From assembly GCA_023403375.1 (NCBI GenBank), contig JAEYEN010000002.1, positions 1 through 35,144 of the forward strand: a DNA stretch of 35,144 nt, in the 5' to 3' direction. Each line of letters begins with the position of its first letter. Position 1 is the first letter of the stretch. Positions 1 through 7,601 of the stretch are shown here, piece by piece. Below the pieces are notes generated by a model. The model saw nothing but the letters and a program-made list of their open reading frames with translations. It was not told where the DNA came from and made no database searches. Source of the stretch: Bacillota bacterium (GTDB lineage: Bacteria > Bacillota > Clostridia > Christensenellales > Borkfalkiaceae). The position numbers and the translations under genes are program-made.

Positions 1-1618
1 CCGTTTTGCCTTTGGTCTGTTTAATTATTTCGCTCACCTTTTCGGCTTTCTGTTCGGGAAGGAGTTCTCCGTAACCTTCGTCTATTAAAAGTTTTGCTTT
101 AACGCTGTCAACCGTCTTTTTATTGTCGCCGCTTATAATCGCCATACGGTTTACGCCTTCGGCTTTAAGCATTCTGACCGCTTCCGCAGCGTTTTCTTTT
201 ATCTCGTCCACAAGCAGTATTTTACCTGCGTACACCCCGTCTACCGCCACGTAAAGCACACTTCCGACGTCTTCCGCACATTCCGCCTTAACGCCGAAAC
301 TACCCATAAATTTAAGATTTCCGAGCGCAACGGATTTGCCCGCCACGTTACCTTTAACGCCTTTGCCGCTAACTTCTTCAACGTCCGCCGAACTAAGGTC
401 TGCGAGATTATTGTTTAACGCATAATCTACCACCGATTGCGCAAGCGGGTGATTTGAATGTTTTTCAAGCGCCGCGGCATAGGATATTATTTTATCTTCT
501 TCAAACCCGTTTTCAGCGGTTATTTTTTCTACTTTGAACTTACCTTTGGTAAGCGTGCCCGTTTTATCGAACAAAACGGTTTTTACCTTAGGCAATAATT
601 CCAGATAGTTGCTGCCTTTAACTAAAACGCCGCATTTTGCAAGACTGCCTATTCCGATAAAGAAACTAAGCGGTACGGAAATGACGAGCGCGCAAGGACA
701 GGAAACAACCAGGAACGACAATGCCTTATATATCCATTTGGTAAAATTATACGCGTCGAAAAGCGGCGGAATTACCGCAATAAGCACAGCAAGACCAACT
801 ACTACGGGAGTATAAACTTTTGCAAAGGAAGTAATGAATTTTTGGCTTTTAGCCTTTTGTTTGGCAGACGTTTCCACCATAGCGATAATTCTTTCAACCG
901 TGCTGTCTTTGTAAAGAGAAGTGGTTTTAATAACGCACGGGTCGCCAACGTTTATGCCGCCGCTGTAAATTTTGCCGCCCTTTTCAACGTGGTAAAAATT
1001 ACTCTCGCCCGTAACCGCTTTAAGGTCGAATTCGCCGTCGCCGGAATACATATCGCCGTCGATTGCGACTTTATCGCCCTTTCTTATTTCAATCAAACTT
1101 CCTATCGGCACGTCTTCGGGTGAAACTTCTTTTACGCCCCCTCTCGTTAATAGTCTGACGGTATCAACTTTAAGTTCTTTGAGCCCCGCTATCTTCTTTC
1201 TTGAATTATCGGTCGCAACGTCTTCCAACAATTCCCCGACCGAGAACAACAAAATTATAAGCGCGCCTTCCAAATATTCGCCGAGAACAAACGCCACCAC
1301 CGACGCTATAATCATCAGCATATTTTCGTCTAAAAATTCGCCGTGAAAAATATTTTTTACACTCTCTATAAGTATCTCGTACCCTGTTACAAGTGCGGCG
1401 GCGATAAACATTATAAGTTTAACCCACCATTCTACGGGAATAAGCGCGGCGACAATAATCAATGCCAGCGAAATCGCCATTTTTAATACGTCAAATCCGT
1501 ATTCTTTTATGAATCCGCCCTCGCTTTTCTCTTCATCGTGCTCTTCGTGCAAACGGCAATGACCACACCCGCACGACAAAATTGGTTCTTCTGTTTTTTC
1601 TTTTTTTTCTTTGTTCAT
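1..1618 (-). CDS. Heavy-metal-translocating P1B-type ATPase (Cd/Zn/Pb type), 3' end outside window
   Basis: Membrane pump that uses ATP to export soft divalent metals. The frame is open from ATG at 1618 to the left edge, so about 539 N-terminal residues are present and the end is missing. Near the N-terminus is a Cys/His-rich metal-binding stretch (CGCGHC followed by HEEH) in place of a full CXXC heavy-metal domain. Then come membrane helices, the actuator TGES motif, the SCPCAL ion-channel motif (Cys-Pro-Cys, typical of P1B ATPases), the phosphorylation motif DKTGTLT and the HPLA nucleotide-binding His-Pro pair. The ArsR-type repressor gene lies immediately upstream on the same strand, which is the usual cad/zia-type arrangement. 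The CPC motif plus the ArsR partner favours Cd/Zn/Pb over copper. The exact metal is inference. Confidence 0.95.
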   Translation of the reverse strand, partial: MNKEKKEKTEEPILSCGCGHCRLHEEHDEEKSEGGFIKEYGFDVLKMAISLALIIVAALIPVEWWVKLIMFIAAALVTGYEILIESVKNIFHGEFLDENMLMIIASVVAFVLGEYLEGALIILLFSVGELLEDVATDNSRKKIAGLKELKVDTVRLLTRGGVKEVSPEDVPIGSLIEIRKGDKVAIDGDMYSGDGEFDLKAVTGESNFYHVEKGGKIYSGGINVGDPCVIKTTSLYKDSTVERIIAMVETSAKQKAKSQKFITSFAKVYTPVVVGLAVLIAVIPPLFDAYNFTKWIYKALSFLVVSCPCALVISVPLSFFIGIGSLAKCGVLVKGSNYLELLPKVKTVLFDKTGTLTKGKFKVEKITAENGFEEDKIISYAAALEKHSNHPLAQSVVDYALNNNLADLSSADVEEVSGKGVKGNVAGKSVALGNLKFMGSFGVKAECAEDVGSVLYVAVDGVYAGKILLVDEIKENAAEAVRMLKAEGVNRMAIISGDNKKTVDSVKAKLLIDEGYGELLPEQKAEKVSEIIKQTKGKT

Positions 1619-1680
1619 AAACTCGCCTATAATTTAATATGTTATTATATTATAATTTACTAATATTTATGCTATTTTTT

Positions 1681-1750
1681 ATCGGGACACGTGATAAATG
1701 CCCCGATTGATTTATCCTGAAAAAAATGTTTTTTCCGAAAATTATCGGAA
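1681..1750 (-). terminator. Intergenic hairpins between arsR-type gene and ATPase
   Basis: Two inverted repeats lie in the 153-bp gap. At 1733-1750 a 6-bp stem (TTCCGA/TCGGAA) is followed on the minus strand by a T-rich run after a short A stretch, so it may be a weak attenuating terminator. At 1681-1707 a 9-bp stem with one wobble pair is followed by A-rich sequence, so it is not a classical terminator and may be a processing or stability element. The hairpins could lower ATPase expression relative to the repressor. This is inference. Confidence 0.4.
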
Positions 1751-1771
1751 ACCGATTAAAAACCGATATAA

Positions 1772-2131
1772 TTAAAAGTCGCTTTTATAGTCGCATTCCA
1801 AGTGAATCATACAGATTTCTATAATTTCCTTTATATGCTCGTCGGCAAGACTGTATAAAACCTGATTCGCTTCTTTTCTGCTTTTTACGATATTGTTATC
1901 TTTTAACTTTCTCAAATGTTGAGAAGTTGCAGATTGTTTACCGCCCGTAATCTCGCATATATGATAAACGCAAAGTTCGCCTTCACAAAGCGCAAGCAGA
2001 ATTCTCATTCTCGACTCGTCGCCGAGAAGTGAAAAAATATTGCTCGCTTCTTTCACCTTTTCTGAGAATTCAGGCGAATTTATAAGTTTATTTTTTATTT
2101 TCTCGTGATTATTGCTTTTACAACTTTCCAT
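1772..2131 (-). CDS. ArsR/SmtB-family metal-sensing repressor (CadC/CmtR-like)
   Basis: A 119-residue winged-helix repressor that is expected to leave DNA when it binds metal. The family core is clear: a helix with LLGDESRMRILLAL (about 35-48), then ELCVYHIC, a position matching the cysteine-bearing metal-site helix of CadC-type sensors. Next comes the recognition region SATSQHLRKLKDNNIV (about 67-82). The C-terminal helix carries DEH, HLEC and several acidic or Cys residues suited to a second metal site. Extra cysteines occur near the N-terminus (MESCKSN). The gene is first in the operon with the ATPase downstream, and a perfect palindrome overlaps its transcription start, so autoregulation is likely. 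Which metal it senses cannot be read from the sequence. Confidence 0.92.
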   Translation of the reverse strand: MESCKSNNHEKIKNKLINSPEFSEKVKEASNIFSLLGDESRMRILLALCEGELCVYHICEITGGKQSATSQHLRKLKDNNIVKSRKEANQVLYSLADEHIKEIIEICMIHLECDYKSDF

Positions 2132-2133
2132 AT

Positions 2134-2157
2134 CTATATTAGCCTTTGCTAATATAG
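2134..2157. promoter_or_regulatory. Perfect 10-4-10 palindromic operator of the metal operon
   Basis: CTATATTAGC, a 4-base spacer, then GCTAATATAG: a perfect 10-bp inverted repeat ending 2 bp upstream of the repressor start codon. It overlaps the predicted transcription start. Its length and symmetry match ArsR/SmtB-family operators, which are typically 12-2-12-like AT-rich palindromes. Because it lies where a Shine-Dalgarno would be, the mRNA has a very short leader with no clear ribosome-binding site. Confidence 0.85.
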
Positions 2158-2184
2158 CATAACTCTAAAAAACCCGTTTGTCAA
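2156..2184 (-). promoter_or_regulatory. Sigma-A-type promoter of the metal operon
   Basis: TTGACA at 2184-2179 and TATGCT at 2161-2156 on the minus strand, separated by 17 bp. The predicted start lies about 7 bp downstream, inside the palindromic operator, so repressor binding would block initiation directly. Confidence 0.8.
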
Positions 2185-2358
2185 GCGTTTTTTTATGAAA
2201 TCGGAAAATTTGTCAATCGTTTTTTAGAAATTCTTAAAAATTTTTTAAAAAATCAAAAACAAAAACTCTAAATAATTTTATTTTTTAATTTATTATATCA
2301 ACTTTTAGATTAAAAATCAATTAAGTATATACAGCCATATTTCCCTTTATGACGAAAC

Positions 2359-2380
2359 ACCCCATATATGAACATGGGGT
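2359..2380. repeat. Inverted repeat just past the transposase stop
   Basis: A 7-bp perfect stem (ACCCCAT/ATGGGGT) lies about 20 bp past the transposase stop codon. It could be a weak terminator or part of the IS end. It does not match the hairpin on the other side at 3423-3454, so matching terminal inverted repeats were not established. Confidence 0.45.
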
Positions 2381-2398
2381 TAATACTCGCAATTCTTT

Positions 2399-3406
2399 TT
2401 ATGCTATTTCTTCTTTATATATACTTTTTTTCAGTTGTCCGTCAGTGATTATTAAATTTTCAATTAGTTCATTTCGTTTTTGCAAAGGCGTTTGCCAGAC
2501 CTTCTTCCCTTCTCGATTTTTTATTGCCGAATGTGGAAGATTATTATATCGATTAAGCCATTCTGACATTTTTTGTTTTAAGTCATCAAACGACACAAAC
2601 TCTAATCGATTATAAAAAAATTCTTGGTCTGTACGATGGGAACGTTCTACTTTTCCGTTATGACGCGGAGTATATGGTCTTATAAGTTGATGTTTTATTT
2701 TTAACTTATTTAGTAATTTATCAACAATATGCGGGTTACCGTTTCCGGTCCTTTTTGAATTAGTAAACTCAAACCCATTGTCTGTCTGTATAATTTTCGG
2801 TACATAACCAAAATATATAATTGCACGCTTAACAAAATCTACGGTAGAATTTCCATTGTGTTCTTTATATGGATAAATAAATCTTTCGCGCGTTGCTTCA
2901 TCGATAATCGTATATTGATAAAAACGCTCTTTTTTTAACGACCCTTTATTACATTTTAACGGAACAAACTTGACATCCATTTGCATTTTTACTCCGAGCA
3001 TCTTCGGTGTATCATATGGATGATTCTCACGTTTTTCAACTGTTTTATGCGGACGAAGCCCGTTTTTTACAATAAAACGATACATTCCGCCATAAGAACG
3101 GGAATAACCGTATTTCGTACGCAACACACCCAAAACTTCTGTATACCCTATATTTGGATGCTCAGATAACAATTTTGTAATTTCTTCGGTTTCTTCATAC
3201 GTGTGTGCCTTCGGATGCGGAGAATGCGGACGACTTGACTTATTTTGCAAACTATCCGTTGTGCCATCGTACAAACGCTTCCATCTATAAAGGGACATCA
3301 TTGTACATTTAAATTTCTTTGCAACGTAAAAAATATTTTTACCTTCAACAATCCACATTTGAAGGGCTTTTTGTTTCTCTTTTGCCGTATATTTTATTCC
3401 ACGCAT
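2399..3406 (-). CDS. IS481-like DDE transposase
   Basis: About 335 residues. An N-terminal helix-turn-helix region (residues about 8-45, with YVAKKF and MSLYRWKRLYDG) is followed by an rve-type integrase catalytic core. The acidic triad can be placed at the D of MQMDVKF, the D of IIQTDNGFEF and the E of GKVERSHR. The C-terminal half (YNNLPHSAIKNREG) is typical of IS481/IS3-type enzymes. ATG at 3406, preceded by GGAG, is preferred over a TTG 12 bp upstream. The frame is intact, so the element may be active. It lies between the host metal operon and the prophage edge. Confidence 0.85.
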   Translation of the reverse strand: MRGIKYTAKEKQKALQMWIVEGKNIFYVAKKFKCTMMSLYRWKRLYDGTTDSLQNKSSRPHSPHPKAHTYEETEEITKLLSEHPNIGYTEVLGVLRTKYGYSRSYGGMYRFIVKNGLRPHKTVEKRENHPYDTPKMLGVKMQMDVKFVPLKCNKGSLKKERFYQYTIIDEATRERFIYPYKEHNGNSTVDFVKRAIIYFGYVPKIIQTDNGFEFTNSKRTGNGNPHIVDKLLNKLKIKHQLIRPYTPRHNGKVERSHRTDQEFFYNRLEFVSFDDLKQKMSEWLNRYNNLPHSAIKNREGKKVWQTPLQKRNELIENLIITDGQLKKSIYKEEIA

Positions 3407-3422
3407 ACCCCACTCCAAAGCA

Positions 3423-3454
3423 GTAAGCGAGCAACATTGAGATTGCTCGCTTAC
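3423..3454. repeat. Perfect 12-bp hairpin between the transposase and the RHH gene
   Basis: GTAAGCGAGCAA, an 8-base loop, then TTGCTCGCTTAC: a perfect 12-bp inverted repeat. It lies just upstream of the transposase start and just past the stop of the neighbouring RHH gene. It can end that gene's transcript and shield the transposase from read-through, or sequester the transposase leader. The U-tract is poor, so the terminator role is uncertain. Confidence 0.6.
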
Positions 3455-3465
3455 ATATAACTATA

Positions 3466-3660
3466 TTACTTTTCTTTTTTCTGCAATTCTTTAACAGCCC
3501 AACGCAAAAATTCGGCTTTTTTCATACCCGCCGACGATATAACTTCGCATATATGGTTGTATTCGTCGGGTAAAAGATTTACAATAAAACGTTCGTATTT
3601 GCCGTTGATTTTTTTTGCGTAACGTGCGTCGGCGGCTTTTTGAGCTTCACTTCGTGCCAT
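3466..3660 (-). CDS. Small ribbon-helix-helix-like protein
   Basis: A 64-residue basic protein starting MARSEAQKAADARYAKK. A strong AAGGAGG site lies just upstream and decides this start over longer readings of the frame. The middle (YERFIVNLLPDEYNHI) and end (AGMKKAEFLRWAVKEL) look like the strand and helices of Arc/MetJ-type proteins common on mobile elements. The gene follows a 55-residue ORF whose stop codon overlaps the ribosome-binding site, so the two are co-transcribed. The role, antitoxin-like or regulator, is not known. Confidence 0.75.
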   Translation of the reverse strand: MARSEAQKAADARYAKKINGKYERFIVNLLPDEYNHICEVISSAGMKKAEFLRWAVKELQKKEK

Positions 3661-3671
3661 TTTACACCTCC

Positions 3672-3839
3672 TTAAAATAAGTCTTTTTCGGCGATAAACG
3701 ATTCTAAGTCGTCGAAAGTAGGACAATCGGCTTTTTTTATGTTATAAGAAACAACTATTTTGCCAATAATAATTTCAAGAGTCCACGACTCTTTGTTTTC
3801 TTTTACGGCGTAAGTTTTACCGTTTTTTTTGATTTTCAT
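3672..3839 (-). CDS. Hypothetical 55-residue protein
   Basis: Starts MKIKKNGKTYAVKENKE with CGGAGG at good spacing. Its stop TAA is part of the ribosome-binding site of the RHH gene that follows, so the two genes are translationally coupled. The sequence looks like a small beta-rich fold (TWLEIII-like strands) with an acidic C-terminus. No family was recognised. A plus-strand promoter fires away from its upstream side. Confidence 0.7.
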   Translation of the reverse strand: MKIKKNGKTYAVKENKESWTLEIIIGKIVVSYNIKKADCPTFDDLESFIAEKDLF

Positions 3840-3870
3840 TTTTATACCTCCGTTGCGTATTCGTTTTAAT

Positions 3871-3900
3871 TTGACAAACTTAAAATAAATATGATATAAT
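3871..3900 (+). promoter_or_regulatory. Plus-strand consensus promoter for an antisense transcript
   Basis: TTGACA at 3871-3876, an 18-bp spacer and TATAAT at 3895-3900. This is the best-looking plus-strand promoter in the window. Its transcript would start near 3907, form a GGGCGG/CCGCCC hairpin at its 5' end, and run antisense to the 42-residue ORF at 3944-4072. No plus-strand ORF follows it. Confidence 0.75.
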
Positions 3901-3943
3901 AAGACTTACGAGGGGCGGTTTCCCGCCCGCTCTGCCTTGACGA

Positions 3944-4072
3944 TTACTTATCGTCGTTTGCCTTGTTTGACTTTTGCTTTTTGAGCGTTATCGTTATCTT
4001 TACACTTTGGACTGCGTTTTGATTTTCGATTGCTCTTGCTAAGTCTTGCAAGGCTTTTGTTATGTTATCCAT
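3944..4072 (-). CDS. Hypothetical 42-residue protein within overlapping convergent transcripts
   Basis: Starts MDNITKALQDLARAIENQNA with AAAGGAGG about 9 bp upstream. The N-terminal half is a predicted amphipathic helix. The rest is VKITITLKKQK followed by a charged tail. It is not hydrophobic, so it does not look like a classical membrane type I toxin. A minus-strand promoter drives it, and a consensus plus-strand promoter 45 bp beyond its stop fires back across it. No family was recognised with confidence. Confidence 0.7.
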   Translation of the reverse strand: MDNITKALQDLARAIENQNAVQSVKITITLKKQKSNKANDDK

Positions 4073-4132
4073 AGCCGTTTGCCTCCTTTTCTGATTTCAA
4101 AGTTTTTTGTTTCCTTCAACCTTTGTGATTAT

Positions 4133-4161
4133 ATTATATCATAGTTACTACGATAAGCCAA
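4133..4161 (-). promoter_or_regulatory. Promoter of the 42-residue ORF
   Basis: TTGGCT at 4161-4156 and TATAAT at 4138-4133 on the minus strand with a 17-bp spacer. A second TATAAT overlaps at 4133-4128. It precedes the 42-residue ORF by about 55 bp. The stretch from here to the phage terminator at 4340 is AT-rich and holds no gene I can support. Confidence 0.7.
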
Positions 4162-4306
4162 CTATTTTTCGCAAGTTTTCTAAAAATTTTTTGTTTTTTT
4201 CTAAAAAAATTACGCCTTCCGAGTGGATGTCGTTTTGCTTGTTCAATTAAAATGTTTTTTGCCGAGAGCGGGCGCTTCCATTATTAAGTTTTTTTGTAAA
4301 AACAAA

Positions 4307-4340
4307 AAAGACCGTCAAAGATAATTCCTAAACGGTCTTT
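4307..4340 (-). terminator. Terminator of the phage late operon
   Basis: AAAGACCGT and ACGGTCTTT form a perfect 9-bp stem followed by a T-run on the minus strand. It lies just past the last phage gene, whose stop is at 4358. Confidence 0.85.
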
Positions 4341-4357
4341 ATACATTATATATAAAT

Positions 4358-5395
4358 TTATATGTTATCGGGTTCGGGCGGATATGACAATCCGTTTTCG
4401 GCGCAATAGAGTTTAAGCAGTTCGTTTTTATCAACAACTGCTCTCAAATCTTCTTGTCTGACGATTTTTTCGCACGAATTTAACCCGTTACAGAACTTCC
4501 AGAGTGTTAGCCCGATATCGATTATGCTGTTTATTATAGCCGCTATTATACCTATTACACGTTGCTCTAATAACGCCTCGTCGATATCAAGTTTGACTGC
4601 ACCTATAAGAAAAATTAAAACAACCGTAAATAAAAGTCCCGTTACTACCGCGCGGGCTTTTGCTTTGCCGGTTGAAGTTCTTGTATGATAAGCGTGGTAC
4701 AATTCGTACCCGCTTTCTACGTTGTCAAAGTCGTGTTTATACACTACGACGTATTTAACGCTTAACGAGTGTATATTTTTGTCAATATATTCATCGGACA
4801 AAAACTTTTCTAAATTTTCTCTTTTTCTGCAATAATTTTGCGCTTTGTTTTTTATCTTTTTTCGCAGCCAATTAAATTTGATACGGTCAAAATATTCGTC
4901 GCTACGCTTACCGCTATCGTCCTTTGTATCATAATAAATAGGAAAAAATTCGGGCGAAAACTTATCTAATCTTGCAAGTTTGCGATTTATATAAGATTTC
5001 CATGCGGCTTTTTTTGTTTCCAAATTTATTTTATTTATAAAATCTCCGAAATTCGTCCCGCGCAACTTGCTTAAACGTATATTCCACGCTATCGCACGTT
5101 GGTAGTCCGAACACGCGGCTTTTATTCTGGGATAGCCGATACGTATTCCCAACACGCACGCAAGAGTATATGCGCCCAAGCGCGTAGCCGAATGCAGCCA
5201 ATAGTTAAGACTTGCAAAATTGTCTGATTTTTTTAGAATAAAAATATCAAAAGCGCCTAACAGCAGGCATATAAAAAACAATATAAGATAATCTATCCAG
5301 TGCGCTTTAAAATACGACGCAGATTTATTCGCTGCTGTTTTAAGCGTACTCTTCGTGTTATCAACGAACTCGTTCTCTCTGATTAAAAAACCCAT
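4358..5395 (-). CDS. Membrane protein of unknown function, last gene of the phage operon
   Basis: 345 residues. Two or more hydrophobic segments lie near the N-terminus (WIDYLILFFICLLLGAFDIF, then ATRLGAYTLACVLGI). A long, strongly basic soluble middle follows (about 95-245), then a second membrane block (VVTGLLFTVVLIFLIGAV and GIIAAIINSIIDIGLTL). A soluble C-terminal tail ends it. It starts 2 bp past the stop of the previous gene, with GGAG ahead of ATG. I recognise no family. Its place at the end of the late operon, with two other membrane or secreted proteins, would fit lysis, superinfection exclusion or another envelope role. Confidence 0.7.
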   Translation of the reverse strand: MGFLIRENEFVDNTKSTLKTAANKSASYFKAHWIDYLILFFICLLLGAFDIFILKKSDNFASLNYWLHSATRLGAYTLACVLGIRIGYPRIKAACSDYQRAIAWNIRLSKLRGTNFGDFINKINLETKKAAWKSYINRKLARLDKFSPEFFPIYYDTKDDSGKRSDEYFDRIKFNWLRKKIKNKAQNYCRKRENLEKFLSDEYIDKNIHSLSVKYVVVYKHDFDNVESGYELYHAYHTRTSTGKAKARAVVTGLLFTVVLIFLIGAVKLDIDEALLEQRVIGIIAAIINSIIDIGLTLWKFCNGLNSCEKIVRQEDLRAVVDKNELLKLYCAENGLSYPPEPDNI

Positions 5396-5397
5396 AA

Positions 5398-5871
5398 TTA
5401 TTCTCCGTCGTTTTTATTTTCCGTTACAATTACTCCGTATGAAACAGCCCACGCTTCTTTGTCGGGCATTCCTACTGCGGGGTTTTTAACTTTTACCCCG
5501 TCAACAAGTTTATATGACATTGTGTCGTAAGTATCGGCAACTACTTCAACGAAAGACGCTAAAATTGCCGCTACAAGTGATACTGCGGCAATCAAAGTAA
5601 GTTCGGAAGCCATATAATTGAATAGAACTGAAATAATAAGCACTGCTGCCGATAAAGATACCTGCGCACGCTTTTTAAATGCTTCTATAATCGTGTTCTT
5701 GAACATTAAAATTATAAAAGCGATAAGAATAAAGCCCCAAAACCCGACCGCCTTTTCCGTCGTCGTATATGCAGATACGTTTGCCAAAAACAACACCGTC
5801 ATTGGTATTACATAAATTAAAAAGGCAAATGCCTTATATTGCAAGCATTTGCCCCTGTTTGTCAACTTCAT
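5398..5871 (-). CDS. Small multi-pass membrane protein, holin candidate by position
   Basis: 157 residues with about four hydrophobic segments in the first 110 (AFLIYVIPMTVLFLANV, AVGFWGFILIAFIILMF, SLSAAVLIISVLFNYM, LTLIAAVSLVAAILASFV). A short soluble, partly acidic C-terminus follows. AAGGGGG precedes the ATG. It sits between a secreted-type protein and a larger membrane protein at the end of the late operon, where holins usually lie, but no holin family is recognisable. Holin activity is inference from position and topology only. Confidence 0.7.
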   Translation of the reverse strand: MKLTNRGKCLQYKAFAFLIYVIPMTVLFLANVSAYTTTEKAVGFWGFILIAFIILMFKNTIIEAFKKRAQVSLSAAVLIISVLFNYMASELTLIAAVSLVAAILASFVEVVADTYDTMSYKLVDGVKVKNPAVGMPDKEAWAVSYGVIVTENKNDGE

Positions 5872-5883
5872 TTTTTGCCCCCT

Positions 5884-6603
5884 TTATACGGAAAGGCTTT
5901 CCGCTTCACAAATAAGTTTTTCTCCGTCCGCGCCGTATTTTTCTCGGATTATTTGTTTTAATTTCTGATTTATCACGGAAAGCGCAACCATAGCGGCTTT
6001 ATCGGGTGCTTCGGTAAGTGCGGCGATTGCTTCCGGACAGCCTGCCCATGCGTTTGCCGCTCCGTTCTTAACCGCGTCTAATTTTGCGCCCAAAGTTTCC
6101 AACGCAAGTTTTATTTCGGCAAAATCTTCTGTCCCTATTTTTAATTTTGACATTGCCTCGATAATTTTTTCGCCCAATAATTCAGTCATGGCGTCTTTAA
6201 TTTTCGTTACGTCGGTAGAAGTTAAAAGCGTTTGCAAGTTTTCATTTTCCTTAATCAATCGCGTATATAAACCTTGTAATTGCTTGTATTTATTGTTCTT
6301 TTTAATCGCCGGAATAATAACTGCAAGTCCCATTATCAATGAGCCGCTTGCAGATACAATCAACGGTAAAATCGTATTTGCAAAATACCCGTTAGCGGTC
6401 CCCATATATTCGTTAATTTTTGCTATTGTTTCGGCCGCCGTATCTTTTAACTCTTCATCCGTTGTTTCCGTCGGCACTTCTTCCGATACTTCTTCGGCAT
6501 AAACTTTAACGGTGTTTGATTTCGACACCGTATTAAATATTGCGCACAAAAGAGCACAAACAAAAAGCGCACAAACAAGTGCGCCGCATACTAATTTTTT
6601 CAT
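5884..6603 (-). CDS. Exported or membrane-anchored coiled-coil protein
   Basis: 239 residues. It has a signal-type N-terminus (MKKLVCGALVCALFVCALL) with three cysteines, an acidic, threonine-rich linker (EEVSEEVPTETTDEE), a second hydrophobic segment around 85-105 (ILPLIVSASGSLIMGLAVII), and a helical C-terminal half with coiled-coil character. The ribosome-binding site AAGGAG is strong. It could be a spanin- or holin-like lysis helper or another envelope protein. No peptidoglycan hydrolase motif is present. Confidence 0.7.
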   Translation of the reverse strand: MKKLVCGALVCALFVCALLCAIFNTVSKSNTVKVYAEEVSEEVPTETTDEELKDTAAETIAKINEYMGTANGYFANTILPLIVSASGSLIMGLAVIIPAIKKNNKYKQLQGLYTRLIKENENLQTLLTSTDVTKIKDAMTELLGEKIIEAMSKLKIGTEDFAEIKLALETLGAKLDAVKNGAANAWAGCPEAIAALTEAPDKAAMVALSVINQKLKQIIREKYGADGEKLICEAESLSV

Positions 6604-6617
6604 TTTTTATCTCCTTA

Positions 6618-6998
6618 TTATAAATATATTTTTGTCTTTTTTTCTAACGCCGCTACACGTTTTTCAAGTTCGGTAAATTCGTCAAACGCAGTTGCGGTAC
6701 CGTTTGCTTCTACAAGTTTTAACGGCAAAAACTGCCATGTCTTGACTTTTCGCCCGTCCTGATATAAATCTACCGCTATTAAAAGTCTTCCACTGAATAA
6801 AAATTGTTTGGGTATCTCGAACGGCACCGTTAATTTTACAGTTTTTCGTATTCTTCCGTTAACAAGTGTTATAACGGCGTTTTTTAAGTCGTAAAATGTT
6901 TCAATATCTAAAAAAAGCCTTTCGTCTTCTGTTATGACAATCGGCTCCTTTATCACTTTTACAATTTGCTCTTTATTTAATTCTACTTTTATATTCAT
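6618..6998 (-). CDS. Small fibre/baseplate-associated protein
   Basis: 126 residues. A beta-rich body (EPIVITEDERLFLDIETF, AVITLVNGRIRKTVKL, GRLLIAVDLYQDGRKVKTW) is followed by a short C-terminal coiled coil (DEFTELEKRVAALEKKTK). The body resembles an immunoglobulin-like baseplate-attachment domain of the BppU kind, and the coiled coil suggests a trimer. It is the last gene of the fibre block. The function is inferred from position and fold pattern. Confidence 0.7.
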   Translation of the reverse strand: MNIKVELNKEQIVKVIKEPIVITEDERLFLDIETFYDLKNAVITLVNGRIRKTVKLTVPFEIPKQFLFSGRLLIAVDLYQDGRKVKTWQFLPLKLVEANGTATAFDEFTELEKRVAALEKKTKIYL

Positions 6999-7001
6999 TC
7001 T

Positions 7002-7334
7002 TTACGCCCTCCTTACCCAAATATTGCAAGCCTTATATGGCGGAAGATTGTTATGCGCTTGCCCACCACCGTCTGATTCTGCTATATTCTCTAAGGTTTT
7101 TATAGGGAAATTTGTTCCGCCTTGCATTAAAAACGTACCTTCTGGAAGTTTAACCCAAACCGTATCTGAAAAAATATCATTTGGGTTATCATTGTTAAAA
7201 CTCGTGAACACTGAACCTACTGTATAAACAGTGGATAACAAGAAATTTTTTAATGCAAGCGTTAGATTGTCCCCAATTGCGTTTGCTTCAATGCTTCCGT
7301 TTACTTTTATATCTTGATTAAACTGCCGTTTCAT
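7002..7334 (-). CDS. Tail fibre / collar-type C-terminal protein
   Basis: About 110 residues. The C-terminus (QAHNNLPPYKACNIWVRRA) matches the signature ending of phage tail-collar and baseplate Gp10/Gp12-like fibre tips, HNN-PPY...W-R-A. A VKLPEGTFLMQ segment lies in the middle. Residues 1-60 (INVNGSIEANAIGD-type text) look like a shaft. ATG at 7334 with AGGAG is chosen; a TTG 6 bp upstream is possible. It overlaps the preceding gene by 17 bp. Confidence 0.75.
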   Translation of the reverse strand: MKRQFNQDIKVNGSIEANAIGDNLTLALKNFLLSTVYTVGSVFTSFNNDNPNDIFSDTVWVKLPEGTFLMQGGTNFPIKTLENIAESDGGGQAHNNLPPYKACNIWVRRA

Positions 7335-7581
7335 TTTCAACTTCTCCTAACTTATTTTCCACCCATATCTGCTTCGGAACGCCATTTACGTTTTCAATTT
7401 TGCTTGTGTAATAATACCCGTCTTTTTGGGGCATTGCTGTTTTTAACACTTCTACATATCCCGCCTGTAAATAATGCTCTTTCTTTGGGTTGATTATTTC
7501 CCTTGTTGCCCCTATTTTAAGCGGTTCTTCGGCAATAATTACATTGCCGTCTACAATTTTTGCATAGTTATAGTTTTTCAT
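7318..7581 (-). CDS. Small fibre-region protein
   Basis: 87 residues starting MKNYNYAKIVDGNVIIAEEP. The pattern, a short beta-rich protein beginning with a 'V.dG.vi' strand, is common among small phage proteins next to tail fibres. Its end overlaps the start of the collar-type protein. The function is unknown and may be chaperone or structural. Confidence 0.65.
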   Translation of the reverse strand: MKNYNYAKIVDGNVIIAEEPLKIGATREIINPKKEHYLQAGYVEVLKTAMPQKDGYYYTSKIENVNGVPKQIWVENKLGEVENETAV

Positions 7582-7601
7582 TTTTATTCTCCTTTTATTT
7601 T

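Noticed and set aside
609..1123. Plus-strand frames inside the ATPase gene
   Set aside because: Antisense to a well-supported P-type ATPase with intact motifs.
2349..3460. Plus-strand frames opposite the transposase
   Set aside because: Antisense to an intact DDE transposase, with no independent signals.
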